Positions 16,819 through 31,908 of a DNA stretch of 37,030 bases are shown here, in pieces (the stretch's first letter is position 1; every line of letters starts with the position of its first letter). The position numbers and the translations under genes are program-made. Source of the DNA: Acetobacteraceae bacterium (GTDB taxonomy: Bacteria > Pseudomonadota > Alphaproteobacteria > Acetobacterales > Acetobacteraceae); assembly GCA_003137135.1 (NCBI GenBank), contig PLFB01000060.1:18372-55401 (forward strand), in the 5' to 3' direction. Below the pieces are notes generated by a model that ran no database searches, was not told the DNA's origin, and worked only from the letters and a program-made list of their open reading frames with translations.

Positions 16819-18973
16819 TTAGTCTTGCCTCAACAAAATCACGCCCAGCGGCGGCAATGTCAGCCGCACGGAATGTTCCAGGCCATGTGCCCATTCATCC
16901 GTCGCCTGCATCACGCCCGCATTTCCCACATCGGAACCACCATAGCCGGCAAGATCCGAATTGAAAATCTCCCGCCAGGCCCCGCCCGGCACACCCACGC
17001 GGTAATCATAGCGCGGCATCGGTGTGAAATTGCAAACGACCAGCACCGGCTTGGTGCCTTTATGGCCCCAGCGTAGAAACGCCAGCACGCTCTGCGCGCG
17101 GTCATCACCCACCACCCACTGAAATCCGTCCGGGTCAAAATCCCGCTCATACAGCGCCGGCTCGTTTCTCAGTACATGGTTCAGCGCCCGCACCGTGCCC
17201 TGCACGCCACGATGCTTGGCATCCTGCAGCAAATCCCAAGATAGCTCGGCGTCATGGTTCCATTCCTTGGGCTGCCCAAACTCGCACCCCATGAACAGCA
17301 GCTTTTTGCCCGGATGCACCCACATGAACGCCAGATATGCCCGCAGATTGGCGAACTTTTGCCATTCGTCTCCCGGCATTTTGCCGATCAGCGAACCCTT
17401 GCCGTGCACCACCTCGTCATGCGAAATCGGCAGCACGAATTTTTCGGAAAACGCATAGACCAGCCCGAACGTCATCTTGTCGTGATGATACCGCCGATTG
17501 ACCGGCTCCTCGGCGAAATAATTCAGCGTGTCGTGCATCCAGCCCATATTCCATTTATGCGAAAATCCCAGGCCGCCCTCATCGGCTGGCTTCGTCACCC
17601 CCGGCCATGCCGTCGATTCTTCGGCGATCAGCAGCGCGCCGGGGCAGCGCTCCGCGATGGCCCGTGAAAGCTCCTGCAGAAACGCGATTGATTCGAGATT
17701 CTCGCGCCCGCCATAAATATTAGGCACCCACTCGCCAGCCTTGCGCGAATAGTCCCGGTACAGCATGGACGCCACCGCATCCACCCGCAGCCCATCCACG
17801 CCAAAATGCTCCAGCCAGAACAGCGCGCTGGCGATCAGGAATCCGCGCACCTCAAAGCGCCCGAGATTGAAGATCAGCGTGTTCCAGTCGTTGTGAAAAC
17901 CCTCGCGCGGATCGGCGTGTTCGTAAAGTGCCGTGCCGTCGAAGCGGGCCAGCCCATGCGCATCGGTGGGGAAATGCGCCGGCACCCAATCCAGAATAAT
18001 GCCCAGCCCCTGCGCGTGGCATTCATCCACGAACCGCGCGAAATCCTGCGGCGTGCCCATCTCCGGCATCGGCGCGAACAGGGAGAGCGGCTGATAGCCC
18101 CACGACCCGCCGAAAGGATGCGCCATCACGGGCAGCAATTCGATGTGGGTAAAACCCAGATCCTTGGCATAGGGGATCAGCCGCGTAGCCAATTCATCCC
18201 ATGTATAGGGCCTTCCATCCAGGTGCCGCATCCAGGACGCCGCGTGCACCTCGTAGATCGATAGCGGCTTGTCCAATCCCGCCGCTTGCGTTCGGCGCAG
18301 CGGCGGATTTTTTGGCTCCGGCATCACCGGGTTCGCGACCACCGAGGATGTCGCCGGCGGAATTTCCGCGCAGGACGCCATCGGGTCCGCCTTCAGCGGC
18401 ACCACCCCGTGCGGCCCCAGAATTTCGTACTTGTAGGCCTCGCCGGCGGCGAGGCGGGGTATGAAAACTTCCCATATGCCGCCTAGCCTTTTGCGCATCG
18501 GGTGGCGCCGGCCGTCGCCCAGGTTGAAGGCGCCCACCACCGAGACGCGGCGCGCGCTTGGCGCCCAGACCGCAAATCGCACGCCCGGCGTGCCGTCGAT
18601 CTCCATCACATGCGCGCCCAGCGCCGTGCCCATATCCTTGTGGCGGCCTTCCGCCAGCAGATAGATATCAAATTCCGATAGCAGGTTGCCGAAGGAATAC
18701 GTATCCTCCGTCACCTGCACGGTGCCGCCCCAGTCGATTCGCAACAGATATTGTCTTGGCGCGGCGCCTGGCAGCGCGCCTTCGAACAAAATGCCGTCAT
18801 GGACGTCGCGCATTTCAGAAATCACGGTTTTGCCGTCCGGCTCCAGCAGCGCCACCGCGCGCGCGCCCGGCAGCAGCGCGCGCACCACGCCGTCGTGCGG
18901 GCCCAGCACCGCGAACGGGTCGCCGTGCTCGCCGGCCACCAGGGCCGCAAACCCTAAATCGACAAAACCCTGA

Positions 18974-18981
<8 letters not shown>
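16819..18981 (-). CDS. glgB: 1,4-alpha-glucan branching enzyme
   Basis: [112 protein letters not shown]. Confidence 0.96.
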
Positions 18982-22287
<3,306 letters not shown>

Positions 22288-22291
<4 letters not shown>

Positions 22292-25200
22292 GCGGGTGCC
22301 ACCTCACGCGCATCGACGCGCCAGATGCAGAAAGGCTGCTCGAACGGGTTCAGCCGGACCGGCTGGTATTTCCCGCGCCACGTGAACGCAAAGCCGCGCA
22401 TCAAATCCTCCACCGGCAGTTCCCCATCATCCGCGCGGCCAAAGCGCCATAGCGGCACTTCCAGGGTCGCCTCCACGATATTGTGCGGGTCCAGGCTGAC
22501 CGCAATCAGCAAATTGTTGCCATCCGCGCCAAATTTCCGGAAGAACACCACGCTGTCGTGGAAACAAGGCAGAAACTCCACGCCGATATGCGAATGCAGC
22601 GCCGCGTTCTGCCGGCGTATGCGATTGAGCTGCGAAATTTCCGCCACGATGTTTCCAGGCCGGTCATAATCCCAAGCGCGAAACTGGTATTTTTCGGAAT
22701 CGGCGTATTCCTCCTTGCCCGGTATCGCGGCGCCCTCGCAAAGCTCGAAGCCGTTATACACGCCCCACAGCCCGGACAGTGTGGCGGCCAGCGCGGCGCG
22801 GATCAAGAAGCCGCCGCGCCCGGAGGTTTGCAAAAACACCGGGTTGATATCCGGCGTGTTCACAAAGAAATGCGGCCGGAAGTAGTCTTTCAGACCGGTG
22901 GTCGAAAGCTCGGTCAGATACTCCTCGATCTCGCGCTTGGTGTTGCGCCAGGTAAAATACGTGTAGCTTTGCGAAAAGCCGATTTTTGCCAGCCGTGCCA
23001 TCACCTTGGGCCGGGTAAATGCCTCCGCCAGAAACACCGTGTCCGGATGGCGCGACCTGATGTCGCCGATCAGCCATTCCCAGAAGGGCAGGGGTTTGGT
23101 GTGCGGATTGTCCACCCGGAAGAGAGTGACGCCCTGGTTGACCCAGAACTGCACGACGTCGCGCAAGGCGAGCCACAGCGAGGGTTGCGCGCCCGGCGCG
23201 TAGAAATCCACGTTTACGATGTCTTCATATTTTTTCGGCGGGTTTTCCGCGTAGCGCAACGAACCGTCCGGACGCCAGTCGAACCATTCCGGGTGCTCGG
23301 TCAGCCAGGGATGATCCGGGGCGCACTGAATCGCAAAATCCAGGGCGAGTTCGATGCCAAAGGTTTCGGCCGCTGCGCGCAGCGCGGCAAAATCGTCGAG
23401 CGTGCCGAGTTGCGGATGCAGGACGTCATGGCCGCCCTCCTTGGCGCCGATGGCGTAGGGGCTGCCGGGATCGTCCGCCGCCGGCGTGAGGGTGTTGTTG
23501 CGGCCCTTGCGATTCGTGCGCCCGATCGGGTGGATCGGCGGAAAATACAGCACGTCAAACCCCATGTCAGCGATGCGCGGCAGCTGCGTGATGACGTCCC
23601 GGAATGTGCCGTGGGTTTTGCCGTCCCCGGCCTGGCTGCGCGGAAAAATTTCGTACCAATTGGCGAACGCCGTGCCGCGGCGCTCCGCGTCCAAAATTCT
23701 TTCGCTCGAAACCGTGTAGAAATCGCGCGCGGCGCAGCGCCGCATCAGCGCCGCCATCTCCTCCCCCACAAGCATTTTCAGCCGCCCGGCCTCGTCGGCC
23801 TGTTGCAGCGCCGTCAGCGCCGCTTTGGCCTCGTCCGCCTGCGCCGCCGCGCGCTCCACCAGGGCGATGCCCTCCAGAATCTCCAGCGACACATTCACGC
23901 CGGCTTTCACCTTCTTGGTGATTTCGTCCGCGAAGGTGGCAAACGCGTCGTGCCAGGCCGCGACGGCGAAGACGTAGCGCCCCATTCGTTCCAGTGGAAA
24001 CGCGCCGCCCCAGCGATCATTTACGATCAGGCGCATCGGCACGCTGCGGAACCGCGTCTCATCCACCGCGCGAAACAGCACTTCCGCCGCCAGTTTGCCA
24101 TGCCCGTCGGAAATCAGATCCGCGGTGACGCTCACCATCTCGCCCACCAGCCGGCGGGCCGGAAAGCGGCCGTCATCGACCGCCGGCGCGATCTGTTCGA
24201 TGCCGATGCGCGCCGCGTTGGTATCCAGGCGCAGCGCCACCGGCAGCATCATCTTCTTGGCCGGCAACGTCCGGAAAATCGTCAGTTCGGCGGCGCCCAG
24301 GGCAATTTTTGCATCCGGGCCCAGCACGGACTCGTCTGGCGCGGACAGACCGGCCACGCCGAGTTGCGGCAAAATTTCGTCCGCCGGCAAAACGGTGTTT
24401 TGGGTCAGCGAGGCATTGGCCAGCATCACCAGCCCGCCCCGCCGCAGCACCGCGGCGGGCGCGCCCGCGGAGGAAATTAACTCCGCGGCGGGGGCGGCTA
24501 AAAAATCCTGGTGCCGGCGCCATAGGTTGAGCGCCAAAACCTCGTCCTCGAAACCGGCGCAAAAGCCTGACTCCAGCAACCATCCGGCGCCATAGGCGGC
24601 GGCCAGGCGCATGCCGCGAACCACCCGCTCGGGCGGCCACCCAGCCGTTCCCGGCGGCGCCGGCATCGCCATTACCGGCGCCACCGCGCTCACCCGTGCG
24701 GCATCGTCATTCAGCCACCCGGCCGCAAAATCCCACCATGCCAGCGAGGAAAACGCGAAATCAAAGCCGCAATCGCGCAAACCCGACAAAATGTCGGGCG
24801 CCACACCGGGGCTCCACGCCACGCATAATGCCTGCGCGTCGCGCCGCTTCACGCCGGCCACCAGCCGGCGCCAGACGGATGCCGGCGCGTCGGCGACGTC
24901 CATAAACCGGAACCCGCGCACGCCAGCCGCCTGCCACGCCGCCAGGCGCTCGTCCCACCAGTCAACCGTGGCGTCCGCCGCCGATAAATAGCGGAATTTT
25001 ATGCCGTCTCCGCCATGCACGAACCAATCCGGATTTTGGCCGATCAGCCCCGAATCCTGGGCCACCCGGCCAAGCTGCACATCCAACAGCAAAGCCAGGC
25101 CGGCGCGGCGGGTGGCACCGGCGGACTCGCGCAGCCATGACTCGGCGTCGCCGCCGCCTACATGTAACGCCAGTTTTTCAAAGTCGTTGACGAAAACCGT

Positions 25201-25416
25201 ACCGCCGGCGTCCGGCCCCTCCGCCAGAAACGGCGTCGCGGCGAGCACCGCGTCAAATCCAAGTGCCGCGGCGCGGCTCACGTGCTCGTCCATTCGCGGC
25301 GCCAACATCTCCCGCGGGACATAATAGATTGCTGAGACCGGCAAAGCCCTGCCGGCCGGCGTCGCTTCGCTCACCGCCACCCCGGGCATTTCCACGACAT
25401 CGTCCTTATCCGCCAT
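22288..25416 (-). CDS. glgE: Alpha-1,4-glucan:maltose-1-phosphate maltosyltransferase with extra N-terminal GH13-like domain
   Basis: C-terminal ~660 aa: WYEIFPRSQ, FPPIHPIGRTNRKGRNNTLTP, LFRVDNPHTKPLPFWEWL, FLAEAFTRP, FFVNTPDINP; N-terminal ~380 aa is a second GH13-like segment. Confidence 0.93.
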
Positions 25417-25476
25417 GCGCTATCACATTGGCACAGGACACCCCCGTTCAACCTGATCTTACGAACTTTCAATAAG

Positions 25477-25512
25477 AGGTCGATTTTTTAAAAAAAGCGA
25501 CTTCTTTCTTCT
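25477..25512. repeat. Hairpin resembling the outer arm of the dispersed palindrome family
   Basis: ggtcgattttttaaaaaaagcgacttctttc: GTCG..T-run/A-run..CGAC plus a (rev) GAAGAAAGAAG edge. Confidence 0.5.
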
Positions 25513-25540
25513 GCGCTAACGCGGCGTCAACAGTTGCCGT

Positions 25541-25804
25541 CTAGGCCGCCAGCTCGTGCGCCTCGAGCGGCTCATCCTGATCCGCCGGCATGGCCTTGAC
25601 GCGCACCCACCGCGCGCAGGTTTCCAGCAGGCGGCCATAACCCTGGCTCATGGCTTCATCGAAAAATGCGCTGACCTCGCTGGCCGGCACCTTGGCCGCC
25701 CGCAGGGCGATCCGCATTTGCGACATCACAGAAATTGTATTTCCAGCGGCTTCGGAAAGATCGACTTCTATGTCTGGATATTTCGGTTCAGATTGTCCGA
25801 CCAT
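25541..25804 (-). CDS. Small hypothetical protein
   Basis: 87 aa, MVGQSEPKYPDIEVDLSEAAGNTISVMSQMRIALRAAKVPASEVSAFFDEAMSQGYGRLLETCARWV; composition plausible for a real gene. Confidence 0.6.
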   Translation of the reverse strand: MVGQSEPKYPDIEVDLSEAAGNTISVMSQMRIALRAAKVPASEVSAFFDEAMSQGYGRLLETCARWVRVKAMPADQDEPLEAHELAA

Positions 25805-25967
25805 GACAATATTAATACCATGTCCTATTTTTTGGAACTACGGAAGAATCATTAATTTAAATAGAGGTTTGGTTCATTAAACCCTTACAAAGCGCGCGGG
25901 GCGAGACAGGTTTGGCGCCCGCGCCGTGCCGATGTTGCCCTCGACCTCGATCACGCTGCGGCTTGCG

Positions 25968-27455
25968 TTACACTGCCGCCCACCCGAAGGAGCGTTCCAC
26001 CGCCTGCTGCCAGCGGCGGTAGAATGCCGCCCGCGAGGCCGCGTCCATGGCCGGCGTGAAAACGCGGTCAACGCCCCAGTTTGAGCGCAGCGCCTCGATG
26101 TTTGGCCAGTAGCCCACCGCCAGGCCGGCGGCATAGGCGGCGCCCAGGGCGGTGGTTTCGCTGACCAGCGGGCGCACGACCTCCACGCCCAGAATGTCCG
26201 CCTGGAATTGTAGCAGCAGGGCGTTGCCGACCATGCCGCCATCGACTTTGAGCGTGGCCAACGCGATGCCGGAATCTTCCTGCATCGCCTCCACCACGTC
26301 GCGCACCTGATAGGCCGCCGCCTCCAGCGCCGCGCGCGCGAGGTGGGCCTTGGTGGCGAAGCGCGTGAGACCGGCGATCACGCCGCGGGCGTCGTCGCGC
26401 CAATAGGGGGCGAACAGGCCGGCGAAGGCGGGGACGATATAGACATCGCCGTTATCCGGCACGCTGGCGGCGAGCGCCTCGATCTGAGAGGCGTGCTGAA
26501 AAAGTCCCAGATTGTCGCGCAGCCACTGCACCAGGGCGCCGGTGATGGCGATCGCGCCCTCGAGCGCGTAGTGCGGCTTTTCGCCGCCGAACTGGTACGC
26601 CAGGGTGGTCAGCAGCCCGGCTTTTGACACGACCGGGGCGGTGCCGGTGTTCATCAGCATGAACGATCCCGTGCCAAAGGTGTTTTTGGCCTCGCCGGGG
26701 GAAAAGCAGGTTTGGCCGACGAGGGCGGCCTGCTGGTCGCCCAGGATGCCGGCGAGCGCGGTGCCGGCCAGGGGCGAGGCGGTGATGGTTCCAAAATCTT
26801 GCGACGAGGGGAGGATTTTTGGCAGGCAGGCGCGCGGAATCTCGAAGGTGTGCAGCAGCGCCTCATCCCAGTCGCAGGTGTGCAGATGCATTAACATCGT
26901 GCGGCTGGCGTTCGTGACGTCGGTGACGTGCTGACCCGTCAGATGCCAGGCGAGCCAGGAATCCATGGTCCCGAACAGCGCATCGCCAGCCTCCGCCTGG
27001 TGCCGGGCGCCGGGGACGTTTTGGAAAATCCACAGCAATTTTAAGGCGGAGAAATACGTCGCGAGCGGCAGGCCGGTTTTGGCGCGGAACCGGTCCTGGC
27101 CGAAACCGCGGGAAAAATCGTGCACCAGGTCGGCGGTGCGCGTGTCCATCCAGACCAGGGCGTTGCACAGCGGTTTGCCGGTGCGCCGGTCCCATAGCAA
27201 AGTCGTTTCGCGCTGATTGGTGATGCCGACCGCCGCCAAATCCTTGGCGGTCAAATTCGCGCGCCCCAGCGCGGCGCCCGCCACCTCAAAAACGTTTTTG
27301 AGAATTTCTTCCGGATCGTGCTCCACCCAGCCTGGCCGGGGATAGATTTGCGCGTGTTCTTTTTGCGCGGAGGCGATGATTTGGCCGCGCTCGTCGAAGA
27401 CGATGAAGCGCGAGCTGGTGGTGCCCTGGTCGATGGCGCCGACGTATTTTGGCAT
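25968..27455 (-). CDS. glpK: Glycerol kinase
   Basis: [91 protein letters not shown]. Confidence 0.97.
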   Translation of the reverse strand: MPKYVGAIDQGTTSSRFIVFDERGQIIASAQKEHAQIYPRPGWVEHDPEEILKNVFEVAGAALGRANLTAKDLAAVGITNQRETTLLWDRRTGKPLCNALVWMDTRTADLVHDFSRGFGQDRFRAKTGLPLATYFSALKLLWIFQNVPGARHQAEAGDALFGTMDSWLAWHLTGQHVTDVTNASRTMLMHLHTCDWDEALLHTFEIPRACLPKILPSSQDFGTITASPLAGTALAGILGDQQAALVGQTCFSPGEAKNTFGTGSFMLMNTGTAPVVSKAGLLTTLAYQFGGEKPHYALEGAIAITGALVQWLRDNLGLFQHASQIEALAASVPDNGDVYIVPAFAGLFAPYWRDDARGVIAGLTRFATKAHLARAALEAAAYQVRDVVEAMQEDSGIALATLKVDGGMVGNALLLQFQADILGVEVVRPLVSETTALGAAYAAGLAVGYWPNIEALRSNWGVDRVFTPAMDAASRAAFYRRWQQAVERSFGWAAV

Positions 27456-27472
27456 TTTTGTCCTGCGTTAGT

Positions 27473-27580
27473 GAAGGAAGTAGTTACTTTTTTTGAAAAA
27501 GAGTAAATCGCCCGCCCCCACGCAAAAGTTTTTTGCGCGCCCCAGGCGGGGAGCCTTTTTTTCAAAAAAGCGCCTCTTTC
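27473..27580. repeat. Composite intergenic palindrome (copy C), central arms lost
   Basis: gaaggaagtagttactttttttgaaaaagagtaa at left and gcaaaagttttttgcgcgcc..gccttttttTcaaaaaagcgcctcttt at right. Confidence 0.7.
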
Positions 27581-27586
27581 TCGTTC

Positions 27587-28558
27587 CTAATACCCTTTAG
27601 CCCGGTCCACCGCCGTCGGCGGCGCTTTGCCGGCCAGATACGCAGTCAGATTTTCGAAGAAAATCGCCAGCGTGTCGGCGTTATAGCGTTCCGGATCGTC
27701 CGCCGACATGTGCGGCGTGATCACCACGTTTTTCGTGGTCCAGATTCGGTCGCCGGCCGGGATCGGTTCCTCGGCGAACACATCCAACACCGCGCCGCCG
27801 AGTCTGTTCTCCTCCAGCGCGTCGCAGAGTGCTTCCTGCTCCACCAGCCCGCCGCGCCCGACATTGATCACGCCGGCGCCTGGCGGCATCGCCATGAGTC
27901 GAGGGCGCGACAGCAGATTTTTGGTTTTAGGCGTCAGAGGGCAGGCCAGCAGCAGGATGTCGGCATGCGGAATGACTTCGTCGATCCGCTCGAACGGGAC
28001 TGTCACGTCGCAATCGTCGTGTTGGGCCTCGCCGTGGCGCACGCCGGTGACGTGCATGCCAAATTTTTTGCCCCACCGCGCGGCTTCCGTGCCGATCGCG
28101 CCGAGACCGACAACCGTCAGCTTTTTGGCGGAGGCCAGGGAGCCGATTTCTCTCTGCCATTTCTGTTCGCGCTGCTGCGTGGTGAACAACGGCATTTTGT
28201 TGGTGAGCATGAGAATCGCCATGGCGCAGAACTCGCCGGCGCGCTTGCCGTGCACGCCGCGGTTGTTCATGAGAATCGCGTGCGGCGGAATCATGTCGAA
28301 CGGGTACAGGCCATCCATGCCGGCCCAGGTGGATTGCACGAGTTTCAGTTTTGGCGCGGCGGACAGGTCGATTTGCTTCAGGCGGTAGGGCGGTGCCACC
28401 ACCACTTCCACCTCGTCGCGCACCGCGGCCCAATCGATATGAAAACTTACCTCGTGCCCGGCACCGATGTCTCCCGCGAGCGCGCTGGCGGCTTCCCACT
28501 CCGCGGGCAGGACCGGCAATTTGTCGTGGTCCAGCGTGTCGTGGAAATGGATGCGCAT
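27587..28558 (-). CDS. D-2-hydroxyacid dehydrogenase family protein
   Basis: KLTVVGLGAIGTEAARWGKKFGMHVTGVRH Rossmann motif; GAGVINVGRGGLVEQEAL; GAVLDVFAEEPIPAGDRIWTTKNVVITPHMSA. Confidence 0.92.
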   Translation of the reverse strand: MRIHFHDTLDHDKLPVLPAEWEAASALAGDIGAGHEVSFHIDWAAVRDEVEVVVAPPYRLKQIDLSAAPKLKLVQSTWAGMDGLYPFDMIPPHAILMNNRGVHGKRAGEFCAMAILMLTNKMPLFTTQQREQKWQREIGSLASAKKLTVVGLGAIGTEAARWGKKFGMHVTGVRHGEAQHDDCDVTVPFERIDEVIPHADILLLACPLTPKTKNLLSRPRLMAMPPGAGVINVGRGGLVEQEALCDALEENRLGGAVLDVFAEEPIPAGDRIWTTKNVVITPHMSADDPERYNADTLAIFFENLTAYLAGKAPPTAVDRAKGY

Positions 28559-29097
28559 CAGCTGTCGATTTTTAGCACGTACAGGTGCTCTTCGTGCGAG
28601 ATCCCGCGGAAATCATCAGGCGCGACCACCGTCGCGGCGAGCTGGAAGCCGAGCGCCTGGACCATTTTGATCGAGGCGAGATTGCGCGTGTCGATATAGG
28701 CCCGCGCCTCGCGGATGCGGTATTCCGCGGCGATCGCGTTCAGCATGCCCTTGACCGCCTCGCGCCCCAGTTGCTGGCCCCAGAACGGCGGAAAGATGTG
28801 GTAGGCGATCACCGCCACCTTGTCCGCCTTGATGATGGTGGCCTGCACATAGCCGACGTAATGCTCGCCGCCGCGGCGTTTGAGCATCCAGTTCAGCCAG
28901 ATTTCCTTGCCGTCGGGCGAGGTTTCGGCGGTCAGTATCTCGAATTTCGCGCGTAGTTTATCCACCGATTCCGGCGGTTCATCCGCCAGAAACCGGTAGG
29001 CCCGCTCATCGGAGAGACCCGCGAACATTTTGGGCGCGTGCGCCGGCGTGACGGGCTCCAGAAACATCCGCAGGGTCTTGATCACAGGTCCGCTCAT
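28558..29097 (-). CDS. GNAT family N-acetyltransferase
   Basis: RIFPxxWGQQLGREAVKGMLNAIAAEYRIREARAYIDTRNLASIKMVQALGFQ-type GNAT motif. Confidence 0.9.
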   Translation of the reverse strand: MSGPVIKTLRMFLEPVTPAHAPKMFAGLSDERAYRFLADEPPESVDKLRAKFEILTAETSPDGKEIWLNWMLKRRGGEHYVGYVQATIIKADKVAVIAYHIFPPFWGQQLGREAVKGMLNAIAAEYRIREARAYIDTRNLASIKMVQALGFQLAATVVAPDDFRGISHEEHLYVLKIDS

Positions 29098-30365
29098 GGT
29101 TTCCCCGCCAGTATCGTCAAACCGTAAATCAGGGCGCCCAGAATGAATCCCACGATGGTTCCGTTAATTCGAATGTATTGCAAATCCTTACCCACACGCA
29201 GTTCTAACTTATTTGTAATGGTAGCGGTATCCCATTGCCCAATAACTTTTCCAATAAATCTCGCGAGCTCCACTTGGGCCATGGGCAATACTTTTAAAAC
29301 AATGTTTTGCACCGCTATGTTCACTTTGTCTCGCGCCTGGGGATCTTGGCCCAATACGTTACCGAGGCCGGAAAGGGCGGCCTCGATGACGGAAACGGAG
29401 CGGCCGTTGGGCTTTTTGGCGTCCTGCTCCAGCGCGTGGCGCAGGCGGGACCAGACGTCCCAGGCCCAGGCTTGGACGGTTTCGTGCGTCAAAACTCCCT
29501 TCATCGCCTGCGCCAGTTCGGCGGCGCGGGCGGGGTCGGTTTCGAGCCGGGAAATTTCGCGGCGGACCCATTCGTCGAAGGCGTCGCGCATTTCGGAGCT
29601 GTCGGGGCTGATGCGCTCGAGTTCCAGGTTGACGCCCTTGAGCACGCGCTGCGCGACGGTGGCGCCAAAAGCCCAGCCGATGAGCTTGCCGCCCTGTTCC
29701 TTCACGCGCTCCTTGATGGCGTCGCGCAGAATCTCTTCCCGCGCCACAAGGGTGTCCTTCAACAGGCTGATGATGAAGGAAAACACTTCCTGGTGGCGGC
29801 CGCCTTCCACCAGGCCGTAGAGGGCGCGGGCGACCACCACGCCGGCGGCCTTGCCGCCGATCAGGCGCGGCAGCAGGCGCGCCAGCAGTTTTCGCGCGCG
29901 CCCGTCCTCGATGGTGGCGAGCAGTTTGGGCAGCATGCCGGCCAAAGCCGCGGCGGCGGGGCCGGAGGCGGCCGGGTCGTTGAGGAATTTTTGCAGCAGG
30001 CCGGGACTATCGAGCTGGTCCAGGAAGCGGCGGACGTCGGCTTCGGTAAATACATGGTTGGCGACGAAGCGGCCCAGGGCCTGCCCGAGCTTTTCGCGCT
30101 GGGCCGGGATGATGGCGGTGTGCGGGATGGGCAGGCCGAGCGGATGGCGGAACAGGGCGGTGACGGCGAACCAGTCCGCCACGCCGCCGATGAAGCCGGC
30201 GCGGCCGGCGTCGCGCAGCAGGCCGGTCCAAAGATTGAGCTTTAGCGCATAGCCCGCCGCCGCGAGGGCGGCCATGAAAACCAAAAGTCCGGTCGCGAAA
30301 ATTCTGTGCCGGGCCAATTGGCGGCGGAGCAAGAGGTCGGGATCGAACTCAGTCATACGCGCCAA
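29094..30365 (-). CDS. DUF445 family protein
   Basis: GFIGGVADWFAVTALFRHPLGLPIPHTAIIPAQREKLGQALGRFVANHVF; C-terminal IRINGTIVGFILGALIYGLTIL. Confidence 0.93.
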   Translation of the reverse strand: MARMTEFDPDLLLRRQLARHRIFATGLLVFMAALAAAGYALKLNLWTGLLRDAGRAGFIGGVADWFAVTALFRHPLGLPIPHTAIIPAQREKLGQALGRFVANHVFTEADVRRFLDQLDSPGLLQKFLNDPAASGPAAAALAGMLPKLLATIEDGRARKLLARLLPRLIGGKAAGVVVARALYGLVEGGRHQEVFSFIISLLKDTLVAREEILRDAIKERVKEQGGKLIGWAFGATVAQRVLKGVNLELERISPDSSEMRDAFDEWVRREISRLETDPARAAELAQAMKGVLTHETVQAWAWDVWSRLRHALEQDAKKPNGRSVSVIEAALSGLGNVLGQDPQARDKVNIAVQNIVLKVLPMAQVELARFIGKVIGQWDTATITNKLELRVGKDLQYIRINGTIVGFILGALIYGLTILAGKP

Positions 30366-30517
30366 GATATAAGGGGAGCGGCGGGTGAAAGCGAATAGGG
30401 GGCGGCTAATGGTTTTAGTTGCTTTTTTATCAAGGTTTGGCGCAATGTGCCGGCCGGAAGAGCGGAAAAAGCCGCCATCTGCCTTGGTATGGAAACCGCG
30501 TTCCAGGATGCAAACCG

Positions 30518-30676
30518 ATGAAATTACAGGATTCTTATGATCTGTCCGCCCGCGACTCGCGGCACCAGAATGGCCGGCGCGAACAGAAGGGGTTGAGCGT
30601 CGGCATCGCGTTTCTGGGCGCGGTGTGCGTGGTGGGGGTGTTTGCGCTGCTGGCGGTGCTGTTTCACGCCGGATAG
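30518..30676 (+). CDS. Small single-TM hypothetical protein
   Basis: MKLQDSYDLSARDSRHQNGRREQKGLSVGIAFLGAVCVVGVFALLAVLFHAG; 52 aa when started at the ATG at 30518. Confidence 0.5.
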   Translation: MKLQDSYDLSARDSRHQNGRREQKGLSVGIAFLGAVCVVGVFALLAVLFHAG

Positions 30677-30680
30677 CAAG

Positions 30681-30875
30681 GCGAAGTAAGCAGGTACTTT
30701 TTTTGAAAAAGGGCGCCCCTCCCTGGGACTCCTGGAGGCGTTTGGGCCGGGATCGCCTTTAATCGCCTCCATCGGGGACGATTAAAGGCAATCCCGGCCA
30801 AAACTCCCCCAGGAGCAAAAGTTTTTGTCCCGCGGCCCGCGCGCGCTTTTTTTCAAAAAAGCGCTGCTTTCTTTA
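30681..30875. repeat. Composite intergenic palindrome (copy D)
   Basis: Central arms 30729-30765 and 30779-30815 (33/37 matching) homologous to copy A; outer GTACTTTTTTTGAAAAAGGGCGCC and GCGCTTTTTTTCAAAAAAGCGC. Confidence 0.85.
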
Positions 30876-30906
30876 CATCGCCTGGCGCCCGGGTGAGAAT
30901 GCGGGC

Positions 30907-31851
30907 ATGGCGTTTTTGACAGAAGAGGAGCCGCCTCGCGGGGTGGCTCTGGCGGTGCTGCCTGGCATTCGGCGGGTGGTGGCGCGAAACCCGAGCGTGA
31001 TGACGTATCAGGGCACGAATACGTATTTGCTCGATGGCGATGATGGGCTGACGGTGATCGATCCGGGCCCGGCGGATGAGGTGCATGTGGCGGATGTGCT
31101 GCGGGCGGCGGGCGATGTGCCGGTGCGGCGGATTGTGCTGACGCATACGCATTCGGACCATTATGGCGCGCTGCCCGCGCTGGCGGCGAAAACGGGGGCG
31201 GCGGTTTATGGGTACAAGAAGAGCGCGCGGCGGGATTTTGCGCCGCAGTTTCCGCTGGATGATGGGGATGAGGTGGCGGGGCTGAAGGCGCTGTTTACGC
31301 CGGGACACGCGGCGGACCATTTGAGTTTTGAGTATTTTGTGGCGGGGACGGGGAAAATTCTGTTTTCCGGGGATCATGTGATGAGCTGGTCTTCGTCCAT
31401 CGTCTCGCCGCCGGATGGGGATATGGTGGCGTATTACAGGTCGCTGGAGTTGCTGCTGGCACGCGATGAGGTGCTTTATTTGGGTGGGCACGGACCGCTG
31501 CTGCCGGAACCGCGGATCTCGGTGAAGGAGCTGCTTGATCACCGCAAGATGCGCGAGGCCTCGATTCTGGAGGCGGTGAAGGTGCAGGATTGGACGGTGG
31601 CGGAACTGGCGGCGCATTTGTATCACAAGGTGGATTTCCGGCTGAAGATGGCGGCGCAGCGCAATGTGCTGGCGCATTTGCTGAAGCTGGAGCATGAGGG
31701 GATTGTGAAGCAGGCCGACGGCGCGGCGATGGAGGTGCCGGATGACTACGTGCCCGACGATTTGCCGCCGGCGGACGAAAAATCCATCGGCAAGCGCGAC
31801 ATTGAGATTCTGCGCCGTGATGCGGAGCGGCGGTTTGTGTTTTTGGGGTAA
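30907..31851 (+). CDS. MBL-fold metallo-hydrolase
   Basis: TLTHTHSDHYGALPAL (HxHxDH), FTPGHAADHLSF, FSGDHVM, LGGHGP. Confidence 0.95.
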   Translation: MAFLTEEEPPRGVALAVLPGIRRVVARNPSVMTYQGTNTYLLDGDDGLTVIDPGPADEVHVADVLRAAGDVPVRRIVLTHTHSDHYGALPALAAKTGAAVYGYKKSARRDFAPQFPLDDGDEVAGLKALFTPGHAADHLSFEYFVAGTGKILFSGDHVMSWSSSIVSPPDGDMVAYYRSLELLLARDEVLYLGGHGPLLPEPRISVKELLDHRKMREASILEAVKVQDWTVAELAAHLYHKVDFRLKMAAQRNVLAHLLKLEHEGIVKQADGAAMEVPDDYVPDDLPPADEKSIGKRDIEILRRDAERRFVFLG

Positions 31852-31908
31852 GGCGCTGCGCCGATAATTTCGTTGCGGTTGATGATGAATTCGACCTAAA
31901 ACATTGCG

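Noticed and set aside
22483-24480. 665-aa plus-strand ORF antisense to glgE
   Set aside because: Shadow ORF with skewed Arg/Gln/His composition; no recognisable domain; glgE on the opposite strand explains the region.
25877-26242. 121-aa minus-strand ORF downstream of/overlapping glpK
   Set aside because: Mostly out-of-frame overlap with the glpK 3' end; no independent coding evidence.
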